A stretch of DNA of 64,000 nt from positions 124,001 through 188,000 of the forward strand of contig CP150551.1 of NCBI GenBank assembly GCA_049487715.1, read 5' to 3'. Positions 1 to 11,647 of the stretch are shown here, piece by piece. The translations under genes and the position numbers were made by a program. The notes beneath the pieces are model-generated. The model saw nothing but the letters and a program-made list of their open reading frames with translations. It did not search any database and was not told where the DNA came from. Source of the DNA: Pycnococcus provasolii. Lineage: Eukaryota > Chlorophyta > Pseudoscourfieldiophyceae > Pseudoscourfieldiales. Position 1 is the stretch's first letter. Every line of letters begins with the position of its first letter.

Positions 1-740
1 CCAACTCGCCGTTCACGCCCAGCGCGGAGACCATGCGCAGGTTTGGTATCGAAGTCATGGGAGGAGACTCGCAGGTGGCGCAGCTCAAACTACAGCCGGG
101 AGAGTCGCTGCTCATCGAGCCTGGGGCGCTCCTGTACCGAAGCCCTGGCGTGCGCCTTCGAACGACACTAGGCGAAGGGGGTCTCGTCGAGGCTATTGGG
201 CGACTCATCACAGGGGAAACGTTCTTCATCAACGTCGTTGACGTGCCACGCGAAAGCGAAAGGGAGGCGATCTCAACTCGGCCTGAGGTTGTCGGCATAT
301 CAGCAGCGGGCAACGCACGACTAGTCGTGCTTGACTTAAAAGCTCTCGGGGGAGAGGTGCTCGCACACCGTTCGGCGTACCTGTTTTCCTCCAATGACGT
401 GTCCATCACGCCAGCACCACCTCCAAACTTAGCGTACCTCGCCGGTGGCAGTGGTATCATTCTACAGCGCCTCGAGGCGTCGAAGGGCGGCATCGCGTGC
501 GTTCAAGGCAGAGGAACGATCATTCAGCAAACGCTCGCGGCTGGAGAGATCATTACCGTTGACCCGTCGTCTCTTCTGTCGCTTACGCCGACGTGCAAAT
601 ACTCGCTCGCATTCGTCGGCGGGCCATGGGAGATTTTGTTCGGCGGCGCAGGCGCGTGGAAGGCTAGACTTGAAGGACCTGGCTCCATTTTGATGCAGAG
701 CATGGGTGAAAGTCGCGCTCGCAGATTTGGACTCATGTAA
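1..740 (+). CDS. AIM24-family protein, 5' partial
   Basis: The first methionine is at position 33, but the frame is open from there to the window edge, so the true start (possibly with an organelle transit peptide) may lie outside. From Met33 the product is 235 residues, close to the usual length of the AIM24/DUF124 family. Family-like features are the repeated beta-rich segments with LQPGESLLIEPGALLYRSPG near the N-terminus and the glycine-rich LAGGSGIILQ and LFGGAGAW stretches later on. AIM24 proteins are linked to mitochondrial organisation in yeast, and bacterial and plant homologues have no defined biochemistry. The stop codon lies inside a TGTAA (ATGTAATG), and another TGTAA follows near 780, a green-algal type polyadenylation signal. 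The gene is convergent with polyubiquitin. Family assignment is fairly sure; role and location are inferred. Confidence 0.8.
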   Translation, partial: NSPFTPSAETMRRFGIEVMGGDSQVAQLKLQPGESLLIEPGALLYRSPGVRLRTTLGEGGLVEAIGRLITGETFFINVVDVPRESEREAISTRPEVVGISAAGNARLVVLDLKALGGEVLAHRSAYLFSSNDVSITPAPPPNLAYLAGGSGIILQRLEASKGGIACVQGRGTIIQQTLAAGEIITVDPSSLLSLTPTCKYSLAFVGGPWEILFGGAGAWKARLEGPGSILMQSMGESRARRFGLM

Positions 741-946
741 TGATTATAGCAAAGAAGAGGGAGAAACTGGAAGGTGAAATGTAATTCAAATAAAGAGGAA
801 AGGGGCTTCCTGTGTGACGACGTTTGTTACAATCATCACCGCAACCATGTGTTTCGTTTCCTCACCAAGTTCTCTCTCTTTCAAGAAAGCTGCTGTGCTT
901 CTTGATTTTCCCAGGCTCCAAAGCAAAAAGAAGGACAGCACCTTAC

Positions 947-3040
<2,094 letters not shown>

Positions 3041-3265
3041 TCCCCGGGGATCCGTCGTAGATCCTTCCCCCTGATCCATGATTTGACCTGGAATTTCACT
3101 TAGAAATTTCACTTGGGGATCCCGGTTGTGCCAAACCAATCAATGAATGGCGGCGTGCACATTACATTGTTAACATTCCAGACGTTTGGTTCGTGTGGGG
3201 AGGTCCCGCAGGTCCCGGCCATATAAGCTACGTCAATGGCGACGCGGCGGCGTTCCATCCCTCGC
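3041..3265 (+). repeat. dispersed repeat, copy A
   Basis: Shares long blocks with 14444-14645 (same strand) and 26145-26310 (opposite strand). Common elements in order are TCCCCGGGGATCC, a CTGATCCA block, CTTGGGGATCCCGG, GTGCCAAAC, AATGAATGGCGGC, a GACGT-TTCGTGTGGGG block and GGCGACGCGGCGGCGTTCC. The second half can be read as a short peptide of the form NGG-H-(x)-PDVWFVWG, although frameshifts differ between copies. It has no terminal inverted repeat that I can recognise. Confidence 0.75.
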
Positions 3266-3907
3266 AAGGCTCACATCGCCTTGCCGTCACGTACGAGATC
3301 CGGGGAGGCCGCAACATCGTCGCGGAGGAGATCAAGTTCATCGCGAAGTTTGCTTAGTGCAAGATTTGTGCGCCAAATCATGTCCCAATCAAGGCAATCA
3401 TCAAGCACGCTTCCAAGAGCATCGTCGTCATCCACCTCATCAAGAGACTCATCGACGTGCTTAGAGCATCGAACTTGAAGACCCCGGCCGATGGACAAAT
3501 GGCCGGGGCTCCCGACGCCGAGGTGAGTTGCTTTCGGGTGCATGGCGTTGATGCTTCCACTTCCAGAGATGATTGCGTGCATGATAATGACAAAACAAAT
3601 CCAGTCGCCGCCGATGATAATGATCAGCCAAATGTAAACGGCACTTTGGCGGGATTGCGCGTACGCGAATGAGCGTGCCTTCGTCCGCGAGACAGGGTGC
3701 GGCTCGGCAACGGTACGTCGTGCTTCTGCCGCTGTGAAGGAGGCGGCGAAGGCGGCGAAGGCGGGCGACTTCACCACCCGCCTCATCAGCAAGCACCGAG
3801 ACGCCCTTCTCGGCCCCTTGCAACGTCGCGCTGCGAGGAGCGGTGATAGCAACGTCGTTGCTGCGAGTGTGGCCTTGCAGGAAGTCGTGTTGATGGATTG
3901 GGAGTGA
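3180..3907 (+). pseudogene. broken coding blocks downstream of repeat copy A
   Basis: Three plus-strand blocks have the G/C-ending codon bias of neighbouring genes but do not form one open frame. Block 1 (about 3180-3356) reads PDVWFVWGGPAGPG ... EEIKFIAKFA and ends at a TAG. Block 2 continues in the same frame after that TAG (about 3360-3522, ICAPNHVPIKAIIKHASKSI ...) and runs to a good donor-like GAG|GTGAGT. Block 3 (about 3660-3907, a different frame) is Lys/Ala-rich (AAVKEAAKAAKAGDFTTRL ...) and ends at TGA. The minus strand has long open frames too, but with poorer codon bias. This may be a decayed mobile-element cargo or a gene with introns I could not resolve. Function unknown. Confidence 0.3.
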
Positions 3908-4194
3908 AAAGGTATTTTTTTTTGGGGGGAAACGCACGTGTTTTTTTTTGGTTGTAATCGACGTACTTCTGCAGCTCCTTGTCGATGTTCTCGTACTTGT
4001 CCTCGATCACCTGCGCGGCGTTCACCGAACTCGAAGTGGATTTGCCGTTGGCACTGTTCCTCATATACGCGATGAGCGAATATATGCTGTACATAACAAC
4101 GTTGGGCAGGCGGGCTGGCTGGTGAGTCTACATACATTGTATACAAGTACAACATACATACTACTACATACATACAAACTCATTCAAAAAAGTG

Positions 4195-5319
4195 TCAAGT
4201 CAAGTACGCCTCGCGCACGCTCGGGTGGTTCTCCAAGTAGTCAGGCGAGCCGCTCGCAAGAACCGCGCCTTCGTGAAGCACGTACGCGCGACGCGCGACG
4301 CCAAGCACGCCAGGCACGTTGTGGTCGGTAACCAGCACGCCCAATTGACGCTCAGAAGCCAGGCGCATGAATAGCGCCTGCAAATCCTTGACACCCTTAG
4401 GATCCACGCCCGCGAACGGCTCGTCGACGACGAGAAAGCGTGGCGGCGGACTCGACGACTCGAAACGGGCGAGCACGCGTGCAATCTCCAGGCGCCGCCT
4501 TTCACCGCCGCTCACGGCGCTCGACCGCGTGTCTGCGACGTGTGAGAGCGTGAATGCATCAAGTGTGCGCTCCGTGCGCCTTTGGAGGTCCTTGCGCGCA
4601 ACACCCGCGAGGTCAAGTGCGCAGATCACGTTCTCAGCCACCGTCCAGTCACGGAACACGCTCGGCTCCTGTGGCACGTACAGAACGCCTTCTTTCGCTC
4701 TTGCGTGCAAGGGCACGTGCGTGACGTCGCGCGTCTCGCCCGAAGGCAGCGAGCACACCGTCACCTCGCCTTCGTCGGGGAATGTGCGCCCAACTGCAAT
4801 CCGAAAGAGCGTCGACTTCCCACTCCCGTTCGGGCCGAGCACGCCCACCACCTCACCACTGCTCACGCTGACGCTCACACCTGCGACAGCCGTTCTCTTT
4901 CCGAAACTCTTAAAGACGTCGCGTACCTCAAGCGTCCATCTGGTTTCTTCGCGCACGTCTTGCTTCGATTCGCGTTCGCCGTCGCAGCCACGAGCCCACA
5001 GAGGGGTTGCTTGAAAGCGGCATCTTCTTCGCGCCGCCATGTTCCACCCGTCCAGCGGTGCAGAAGCAGCAAAGCAAACGCGACTTCTTCGAGCACGAGC
5101 TCGAGCTCCCATGGGACCACCGTCGAAAGTGCGTGCACATCCACACCTGTCACGACGCACGTGAGAGTGCCCGTGCCCGCCCGCCATCACCACCTGCGCG
5201 CTTCCAGTCCCCAATGCGAGTTGATGAGACTGAAACACAATTAACCCAACCAGAACTTGCAAGCTCGCCAGCATGGTCTCTTTTCTTGACCACGTCAAAC
5301 GTCCACTCAACATGTCCAC
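4195..5319 (-). CDS. ABC transporter ATPase, LptB/TGD3-like, probably plastid
   Basis: A soluble ATP-binding subunit of an ABC transporter. Visible motifs: Walker A GPNGSGKST (residues 162-170), Q-loop region YVPQEPSVF, signature VSGGERRR, Walker B FLVVDEPFAGVDP and the H-loop in VLVTDHNV. The VLVTDHNV form and the C-terminal GSPDYLENHPSVREAYLT resemble bacterial LptB (lipopolysaccharide-type lipid export) and related plant lipid-transporter ATPases such as TGD3. About 125 residues precede the ABC core. They are rich in Arg, Ala and Ser, as in a plastid transit peptide. The start is uncertain, with in-frame ATGs at 5319, 5274, 5187, 5112 and 5040. No permease is encoded nearby, as expected for a nuclear gene. 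The ABC fold is certain; substrate and compartment are inferred. Confidence 0.85.
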   Translation of the reverse strand: MDMLSGRLTWSRKETMLASLQVLVGLIVFQSHQLALGTGSAQVVMAGGHGHSHVRRDRCGCARTFDGGPMGARARARRSRVCFAASAPLDGWNMAARRRCRFQATPLWARGCDGERESKQDVREETRWTLEVRDVFKSFGKRTAVAGVSVSVSSGEVVGVLGPNGSGKSTLFRIAVGRTFPDEGEVTVCSLPSGETRDVTHVPLHARAKEGVLYVPQEPSVFRDWTVAENVICALDLAGVARKDLQRRTERTLDAFTLSHVADTRSSAVSGGERRRLEIARVLARFESSSPPPRFLVVDEPFAGVDPKGVKDLQALFMRLASERQLGVLVTDHNVPGVLGVARRAYVLHEGAVLASGSPDYLENHPSVREAYLT

Positions 5320-5399
5320 TCAACTCTTTGAAGTTGAACACTTGTGCATTTTCTGGGGTATATTGAGATGCATGCTTTTTACAATGTCCCAAAAACAAC

Positions 5400-5560
5400 C
5401 TGTTCCACAGGTCGGCAGCAAGTTGCGGATGTCCCACTTTGGTCGTAGCCACAGGTCGGCAGCAAGTTGCGGATGTCCCACTTTGGTCGCAGCCACAGGT
5501 CGGCAAAAAAACTTGGAAGACTGGAAGTGTCCCACTTTGGTCGTGGCCGCAGGTCGACAG
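5400..5560 (+). repeat. 45-54-bp tandem repeat carrying TGTCCCACTTTGGTCG
   Basis: The phrase CACAGGTCGGCAGCAAGTTG followed by TGTCCCACTTTGGTCG is repeated; the 16-mer occurs at 5430, 5474 and 5528. The same 16-mer returns three more times near 6400-6476, once inverted. Confidence 0.85.
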
Positions 5561-5609
5561 GCAGTTCGCTGACTTCGCTCGGCCGCTAGCCCTAACCAGG
5601 CTCAGCCGC

Positions 5610-5895
5610 GCACGTCATGTCGGTGGCTGTCGTTGTGTCACTGTCATTGTCGCTGTGTCGTTGTGTCACTGCCCAGGCCAGTGTGTCGCTGTGTCACTGT
5701 CGCTGTGTCACTGTCACTGTCGCTGTGTCGCTGTCACTGTCGCCGTGTCACTTGTGGCTGTGTCGCTGTGTCACTGTCACTGTCGCTGTGTCGCTGTCAC
5801 TGTCGCTGTGTCACTTGTGGCTGTGTCGCTGTGTCACTGTCACTGTCGCTGTGTCACTGTCACTGTCGTTGTGTCGCTGTGTCACTGGCCCAGGC
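5610..5895 (+). repeat. minisatellite of TGTCACTGTCGC-type units
   Basis: A low-complexity array built from GTCACTGTCGCTGTGTC and CACTTGTGGCTGTGTCGC phrases. All three frames are open through it because the units lack stops, which gives Cys/His/Val-rich spurious ORFs. It is not a gene. Confidence 0.85.
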
Positions 5896-6140
5896 CAGTG
5901 CAGTCTGGGACGTCCTGCAGTCTCCATGCGTGCAGTGCGTAGCTCAGCGGCGCACACGGCCGCTAACGCTCAGCCGCGCACGTCATGTCGGTGGTTGTGT
6001 CGCTGGCTCGATGCGATGCGCCCCGCGCGCGGTGTCAGCGTCGATGCGCGTCGCGGCGCAGGCCAGTGCAGTCTGGGACGTCCCTGCAGTCTCCCTGCGT
6101 GCAGTGCGTAGCTCAGCAGCGCAGTGCGCCGCGCGCATGA
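5895..6140 (+). repeat. direct duplication CAGGCCAGTGCAGTCTGGGA
   Basis: About 70 bp beginning CAGGCCAGTGCAGTCTGGGA occurs at about 5893 and again at about 6060, with minor differences. A second block, CAGCCGCGCACGTCATGTCG, occurs at about 5602 and 5971. The minisatellite and its flanks were therefore duplicated segmentally. Confidence 0.75.
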
Positions 6141-6395
6141 GCGCATCATGGCGCCATCATGGTCGTGAGAGGAAATGAATGAAGAATGAGAGGTCATTCC
6201 GACCTTTGAGTCGTTCCCGACCTGTACCCTGAGCTTAACCGTACAGTACCACACATGGTCGACGAAAACAAGAGTCGTTCCCGATGCAGCATACCATGCC
6301 ATGCCATACCATACCATCCACCCATGCCAACCGTTGTGGAGTGGCCACCCTCCCCGGCTGCCCGGCCTCCTCCTCCCCCACCCCTGGACCAAAGT

Positions 6396-6439
6396 GCGCG
6401 ACCGAAGTGGGACATTTGAATGTCCCACTTTGGTCGCGC
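6396..6439. repeat. 20-bp-arm palindrome with TTGA loop
   Basis: The left arm 6396-6415 (GCGCGACCGAAGTGGGACAT) pairs with the right arm 6420-6439, with one mismatch that would be a G-U pair in RNA. The loop is four bases. The right arm contains the TGTCCCACTTTGGTCG 16-mer, so the hairpin is an inverted pair of the same repeat. Confidence 0.85.
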
Positions 6440-6897
6440 ACAAACAACGGGCAATTTGCATGTCCCACTTTGGTCGTGAGCCAACAGTGGCAAAATTTCC
6501 CACCCAAAAATCCCACGCAAAGTGTGACATGTGAGGTGCTTGCAAGCAAGCTCCCCGCCTTAAAACCCCACACAAATTGGGACATCCCCCTTCCCCTTCC
6601 CTGAGTGTTTTGTTAAAGTATATGCATGTATGTGCATGGTCAGCATGGTCCCTTTCTTTGAGCCTCCTTTTCGTGCTTGACCACCCATGGACGTCAAGAG
6701 AAGGTCGAGTTTTACACGTGATTTAGTTGGTACATGATGCAACAACCAACCAACCAAAACACGTACCGCTTGGCATTCTTAGACTATTTGTTTCTGCACT
6801 TCATTCTTCATTCTTCATTCTGCGCCATCCTTCATTCATCCGAACGAACGAACGAACGTACAAGTGGCGCGGCCGCGGCGGCGTACTGTACTGTACC

Positions 6898-9800
6898 ATG
6901 ATGGTACTACTCCATGGTGAATGTCTCAATGTCCGCCACAATGACTCCACCTCCACCCTCCTCCACCGTCTCATCACTCGCAATTTCGCATCCTCTCGTC
7001 GCTGCTTCACTTCCTCCTCCACCAGAACAAAAACAAAAACAATAACAAAACTTGTTCCAACAACTTCATCCACACCACTCCTCCTCCTCCTCCTCCTCCT
7101 AATCATCATCATACCAAAGCATGCAAAAGCAGTGTGGGACCTCACGAACATCTGGGACGACGAACTCTTCGAATACACCGAACCCTTCAAGGGCGGCCGC
7201 GACGCCGCTGGCACGTTCATCGAGGAAGAGCAGCTCGACTGGGAGGAACCCATGTGGTACCGCACGAACCGATGGCGAACGAGCGCGCGCGCTTACCCAG
7301 GCGACACGTACGTTAGCACGGGCTTTGGGTACAACCGCGAAGACCCACTGCTCTTCGGCGCGGGAAGCGAAATCAACAACGCGCTGCGCAGCTGTGGACC
7401 GAGCCAGGACCGAAGTCCAACGCGCGAGGAAGGCTGTACGATTGACAACGCCGACGGAACGCCGGGAGCAGGACCGCAGCAGTGGGCGTACCGCGGACGG
7501 AGCATGGGACCGCCAAGCGAGCCAGTCAATTCAAAGGGGTGCACATACGCGACGACGCGAGGCGACGACCTTCAACAAGGCACGGAGTGCCATCTCGAGC
7601 CAGCCGGCCTTCCGCGATACGCGCAGTTCGAGTACGCGTCCGTTCCCGTCCGGTGGGGATTCGAGGAGGGCACGCTCGCGCCGTTCTGGGAGGTGCTTTC
7701 AGTCGGCGTGCCCAACTTTGCCATCGTCAAGCACTGCTTCCTCGACTCGTACTCCGGCGAGTACCAGCTGTGCTCCGCCTACCCGTGGAACGAACGTGAG
7801 CGTAATCACGGCGTGCTGCACGTGCGCTCGGTGCCATTCACGCTCGGCTACGGCGACCTCACCTTCCAGTCGAACGGAGGGGACAAGACCGTGCCCGTGA
7901 TGGTCAACTCCACGTATCCCATCGCCGTGTACGGAGAGGGAACGCTGGGCGTCGCGCTCACACGCCTTCACGACAACTACCGCGTGCTCAGCACGCCCAT
8001 TCGAAGCAGGCGATTCTGGCTGACGAGCGGCTGGACGGCGGAGGAGCTGCTGCCATTCTACGGCGAGAAGTTCGTCATCGACATCTACGACTACCGCTGC
8101 TGCGACTGGGGATGGCTGGCGGTGGACGCCTTCGTCGTTCCCTCGCTCTGGATCGAGATCTACGAGGTGGTGCCGTCCGGTGGCAGGCGAGCGGGCGGCG
8201 ACTTCGTGGAGATTTTTGGAAAGGGATTTGGATCCACGCCAGACGGTGTGACCGTCTTCATCGGAGAGCAGGAGTGCCTTGACGTGGCTATGACAAGCAC
8301 CGGCTCGCTGCGCTGCGTCGTGCCGCCTGGCGAGGGCCAAGGGCTCACCGTCTCGGTCGTCATCGGCAACTACGCGCGGAATGTGCAGAAGGGGCCATTT
8401 GGCGGACACCAAGCTGGGCACTGCGGCGAAGCTTCGAGAGAATTTCCATACTCAGACTGCCGTGTGGGGCGAGCGCCGGGACAGTGGGGTGTCCCGCTGC
8501 GTGGATACACGTATCGCGATCCACCCACGTTCGTGTCGACTCCCATCATTGTCGTTCAGGAGGACGACCTGTACATGTACGCGGTTGCCGCGCAGGATCC
8601 GGACAACGACCACATCGTGTACACGGTGAAAGTGCTCCCATCCTGGCTCCGCTTCGATCCCGCCACGCAGCTGCTTGCGGGTACGCCGCGACGATCTGAC
8701 GTGCGGTGCCGTGCAGATAATTGGCACCCGGCGAAAGATCGATGCGCGGGTGGGGGTAAGCACACCGTCGTGCTGACGGCAAGTGACTACTTTTTCACCG
8801 TGGAGCAAAGATTCGTCGTCAACGTGAGGCCACGCAATAGCCCGTTGCTTCTCAACGATGCCAGCTTCCACTGGCCAACGGTCGAAGAGCTGGTGCTCGT
8901 TCGCAAGAGTGCGCAGGCGATGCGATACCACACGCGCATCCCCGACGCTCTTGCCATGCGACGATATGGGCACGCGGGGAGGGGCATGTACGGTGCGGCG
9001 TACGGCTTCACGTATGAGCTACTGCACGGACGTGACCCGGTCGAGTCGTCGCTGCGAAGCATGCTTCGAGCGCTGAGCCGCGAGTCGCGCCCCTCGCCGA
9101 GCGAGGTGGCAAACTTGGTGAGCCTTGTCAACGACGCCGGGTACGAAAATTCACTCGCTGACATGACGGAACGCCTCACGATGACTGTGCGGCAGATGCA
9201 AGAGCAGAGCGACCTGGTGCGTGCAAGCCTTCTCAGCGTGCACGGCGAGATGCTCTTTGGCTGGCTGGGCGAGCTCGAGACGCTCATCTCCTCCGAATCT
9301 TCCTCCGCGCCCACGCCTCGCCTGATCACGCTGCGCGAGCCGACGAGGTGCCTCGATAACGGCGCCGGCGTGCTTTCGCGAAGCGACGCCGCGGCTCGCC
9401 GATTCTGCTCGCCAACGTACGCGGTGGAGCACGCTCCGGGAGTGACGCAGGTGAATCTCGTCCTGCCGGTATCGTGCCATGACGGAAATTATTCGTCGTC
9501 CATCTCCCGCTATTACCCCAGCTGCGCGTTTCTTGGTTCTCGCAGCATGCGTGAAATTCGTCTGTACTTTGCACCGGAAACCCTGCATCTCGTGGACGCG
9601 AGACTCGTGCAGGAGGACATTCCATACAGCGACGTGCGCGCGATGGCGCTGATGACGAACGATGTCGCCGGCTTCGTGCGTGCGCTGTCGCGCCGCCTCG
9701 TCGCATACGCTAAGCGGCACGAGGAGTTCATGGCGCTGCCGCAGCGCTATGAGGCACACTGGACGCTGAATAGCCCAATGCTCCGCATCAAGACGGTTCG

Positions 9801-11571
9801 AAACATCTCCGCCACTTTGCAATTCGACCACTCGTATCCGTGGCCCACCCCTCCCAGCGATAGCGACGTGCTCGTGCGCGTCGTTCAGGTGGATGGCGTT
9901 CCGTATCACATCGAGGAGGCTGTCGAAAGCCTCAGCTACGAGATGAGTATCGGCCAGTCGGGCGGCATCGCCGAACGCCTTACATTATTCGAGGAGAGGC
10001 TGCTGCACTACACGAAGCGATGCATCAATGATTGCAGTGGCAATGGCAGGTGCGTAAATGACCGTTTCCCTCCCGTGTGTGAGTGCGACGACGGCTACTC
10101 TCACGACGACTGCAGCCATGTGGAATGTCCGAATGGCTGCAACGGCCAGGGTGCCTGCGACTCCCAGCAGACCTGCGAGGTGGACGTGATCACAGGAGAG
10201 AGAAGCTGCGTGGGCGGAACTTCGAAGTGTGCGTGCTTCGAGCCTTACTACTCGGCAGATTGCAGCCTGCAGCCATGCCCGAAGAGCTACATTGTGCTTG
10301 ACGACCTCCCCGTGTCAGTAACTCTCGCTGACATCGAGGGGAACTACAGCACATTCGGGCCGCTGCGAAATGTTGAGGTGAAGCTCACGCAAACGGCAGA
10401 CTTCAACGAAGCTCAGGGTACCGGCAAGCGATTCAAGGTGGCATATGTCGAGTACCTGAGCTCCACGGCGGCACAGAGTGCGCGTGACACGCTCGTCGCG
10501 AACGACTGGATGTTCCTGCCCAGTATAGGCGTGGCGCATCTAGCAATCAGCTTTCCAGACCAGCTTCGTGCGCGGATCAACCGCGAGACGGAGCTTGTGG
10601 CGGAGATGTTCGATAAGAATAGCCTGGACTGCTCTGGCCGCGGTGCGTGCGACTACTACAGCGGGCAATGCTACTGTGCGAGCGACTTCTTCGGGCCCGC
10701 GTGCGAGTACATCAAGTGCGGCAACGAGTGTGGAGGCCACGGCACATGCGACTATCTCACCGGCTCCTGTGTGTGCGAGGACTTCTTCGAGCCTCACATT
10801 CACCTCGGGTGCGTTCGCAAGCCATTCTACCTTCCCACCACGCTCTGCGAGGATCGTGCGCTCGACACGCGCGTCAACCCCGACGGTTCACGCGTCAGCC
10901 CTCTGTACCTCAGCTGCTTCCTGGGTGTGGCCACGGGCGCGTCGACGAATGCATCGTATTGCCCGTTGCAGCCGTTGTTGTCGTCGTCGTCGTCGTCGAG
11001 CTCGGCGGGGCCGAATGCGTGCTACACGCGCATCGAGAGCGGATCGCTGTGCAACGACTGCTCAGGATACACAAACTCGAATGCCACGCTCCTGCATACC
11101 ACTGCCGATACCTACTCGACTTCGCTGGGCGTCACGCCGTATGAGGTGGTCAAGGGTATTGGCGCTTTGCCCAACTCGCGCGTTACGTTCGACCTTGCGG
11201 CAATGCGTGATCGTGGCATTCCCTTTTCTTCGTTCCTCGTCGAGCCGGGCATCGTGCGTGAATTCCTCGAGTGCATCGAGAGCGACTACGCGTGCGAGAA
11301 GCCCAACCCACAGTGTGGCGCTTGGTTCGAGGTTGAGATTGACGGTGAGACGCGATGGAAGGGTGTGGTGAATTCGCACCACGATGAATTGAAATTCCTC
11401 ATCTCCGAAACGGATGCGAACCTCACGCTTGTGACACGAGATTACAATCCAAGATACTGGCTGTACTCTGGCTTGTCGTACGGCGGCGGGCCACCTCCCG
11501 CTCATCCTGGTGTCGTCCTACCCAAGCTATGGTGCTCGGGAAGTGCGTGGGTGAAGGCGAGGTTCATGTAG
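6898..11571 (+). CDS. large secreted protein with TIG, cadherin-like, EGF and RRM-like domains
   Basis: The frame is open from 6727, but I prefer the ATG pair at 6898/6901; the product is then about 1,557 residues. A hydrophobic run of Leu and Ile at residues 61-73 followed by HAKA looks like an internal signal peptide or anchor. Domains by eye: IPT/TIG (about 418-479, with FVEIFGKGF), a dystroglycan-type cadherin-like or putative Ig domain (about 540-645, LPSWLRFDPATQLLAGTP), EGF-like modules (about 1041-1126 and 1243-1301, CSGNGRCVND and CGGHGTCDYLTGSC). Between the EGF groups lies an RRM-like segment (about 1130-1221). No C-terminal membrane span is seen. The likely role is extracellular adhesion or matrix, by analogy only. 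It converges on PIG-O, with overlapping TGTAA signals. Confidence 0.85.
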   Translation: MMVLLHGECLNVRHNDSTSTLLHRLITRNFASSRRCFTSSSTRTKTKTITKLVPTTSSTPLLLLLLLLIIIIPKHAKAVWDLTNIWDDELFEYTEPFKGGRDAAGTFIEEEQLDWEEPMWYRTNRWRTSARAYPGDTYVSTGFGYNREDPLLFGAGSEINNALRSCGPSQDRSPTREEGCTIDNADGTPGAGPQQWAYRGRSMGPPSEPVNSKGCTYATTRGDDLQQGTECHLEPAGLPRYAQFEYASVPVRWGFEEGTLAPFWEVLSVGVPNFAIVKHCFLDSYSGEYQLCSAYPWNERERNHGVLHVRSVPFTLGYGDLTFQSNGGDKTVPVMVNSTYPIAVYGEGTLGVALTRLHDNYRVLSTPIRSRRFWLTSGWTAEELLPFYGEKFVIDIYDYRCCDWGWLAVDAFVVPSLWIEIYEVVPSGGRRAGGDFVEIFGKGFGSTPDGVTVFIGEQECLDVAMTSTGSLRCVVPPGEGQGLTVSVVIGNYARNVQKGPFGGHQAGHCGEASREFPYSDCRVGRAPGQWGVPLRGYTYRDPPTFVSTPIIVVQEDDLYMYAVAAQDPDNDHIVYTVKVLPSWLRFDPATQLLAGTPRRSDVRCRADNWHPAKDRCAGGGKHTVVLTASDYFFTVEQRFVVNVRPRNSPLLLNDASFHWPTVEELVLVRKSAQAMRYHTRIPDALAMRRYGHAGRGMYGAAYGFTYELLHGRDPVESSLRSMLRALSRESRPSPSEVANLVSLVNDAGYENSLADMTERLTMTVRQMQEQSDLVRASLLSVHGEMLFGWLGELETLISSESSSAPTPRLITLREPTRCLDNGAGVLSRSDAAARRFCSPTYAVEHAPGVTQVNLVLPVSCHDGNYSSSISRYYPSCAFLGSRSMREIRLYFAPETLHLVDARLVQEDIPYSDVRAMALMTNDVAGFVRALSRRLVAYAKRHEEFMALPQRYEAHWTLNSPMLRIKTVRNISATLQFDHSYPWPTPPSDSDVLVRVVQVDGVPYHIEEAVESLSYEMSIGQSGGIAERLTLFEERLLHYTKRCINDCSGNGRCVNDRFPPVCECDDGYSHDDCSHVECPNGCNGQGACDSQQTCEVDVITGERSCVGGTSKCACFEPYYSADCSLQPCPKSYIVLDDLPVSVTLADIEGNYSTFGPLRNVEVKLTQTADFNEAQGTGKRFKVAYVEYLSSTAAQSARDTLVANDWMFLPSIGVAHLAISFPDQLRARINRETELVAEMFDKNSLDCSGRGACDYYSGQCYCASDFFGPACEYIKCGNECGGHGTCDYLTGSCVCEDFFEPHIHLGCVRKPFYLPTTLCEDRALDTRVNPDGSRVSPLYLSCFLGVATGASTNASYCPLQPLLSSSSSSSSAGPNACYTRIESGSLCNDCSGYTNSNATLLHTTADTYSTSLGVTPYEVVKGIGALPNSRVTFDLAAMRDRGIPFSSFLVEPGIVREFLECIESDYACEKPNPQCGAWFEVEIDGETRWKGVVNSHHDELKFLISETDANLTLVTRDYNPRYWLYSGLSYGGGPPPAHPGVVLPKLWCSGSAWVKARFM

Positions 11572-11613
11572 AATAAGACATAAGATATGTAGAAGGAACT
11601 TTGTACAGTACAA

Positions 11614-11625
11614 TGTAAGTTTACA
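11614..11625. terminator. palindromic polyadenylation signal TGTAAGTTTACA
   Basis: TGTAA is the chlorophyte polyadenylation signal. Here TGTAA (plus strand) and TTACA (TGTAA on the minus strand) form a 12-bp palindrome 43 bp after the stop of the EGF protein gene and 23 bp after the stop of PIG-O. One element could serve both convergent genes. Confidence 0.6.
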
Positions 11626-11647
11626 TACGGTTACTTTTGATTTAAAA

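Noticed and set aside
3271-4173. 300-residue minus-strand ORF with a hydrophobic stretch
   Set aside because: Opposite-strand blocks have better codon bias, and the reading crosses the repeat. I could not support a spliced gene, although a short exon-like piece (about 3960-4094) remains possible.
5400-5560. CRISPR array
   Set aside because: The repeats are tandem, lack unique equal-length spacers, and the sequence is a eukaryotic nuclear genome.
5617-6178. Cys/His/Val-rich and other ORFs over the minisatellite
   Set aside because: The repeat unit lacks stops in all frames, so open frames arise automatically.
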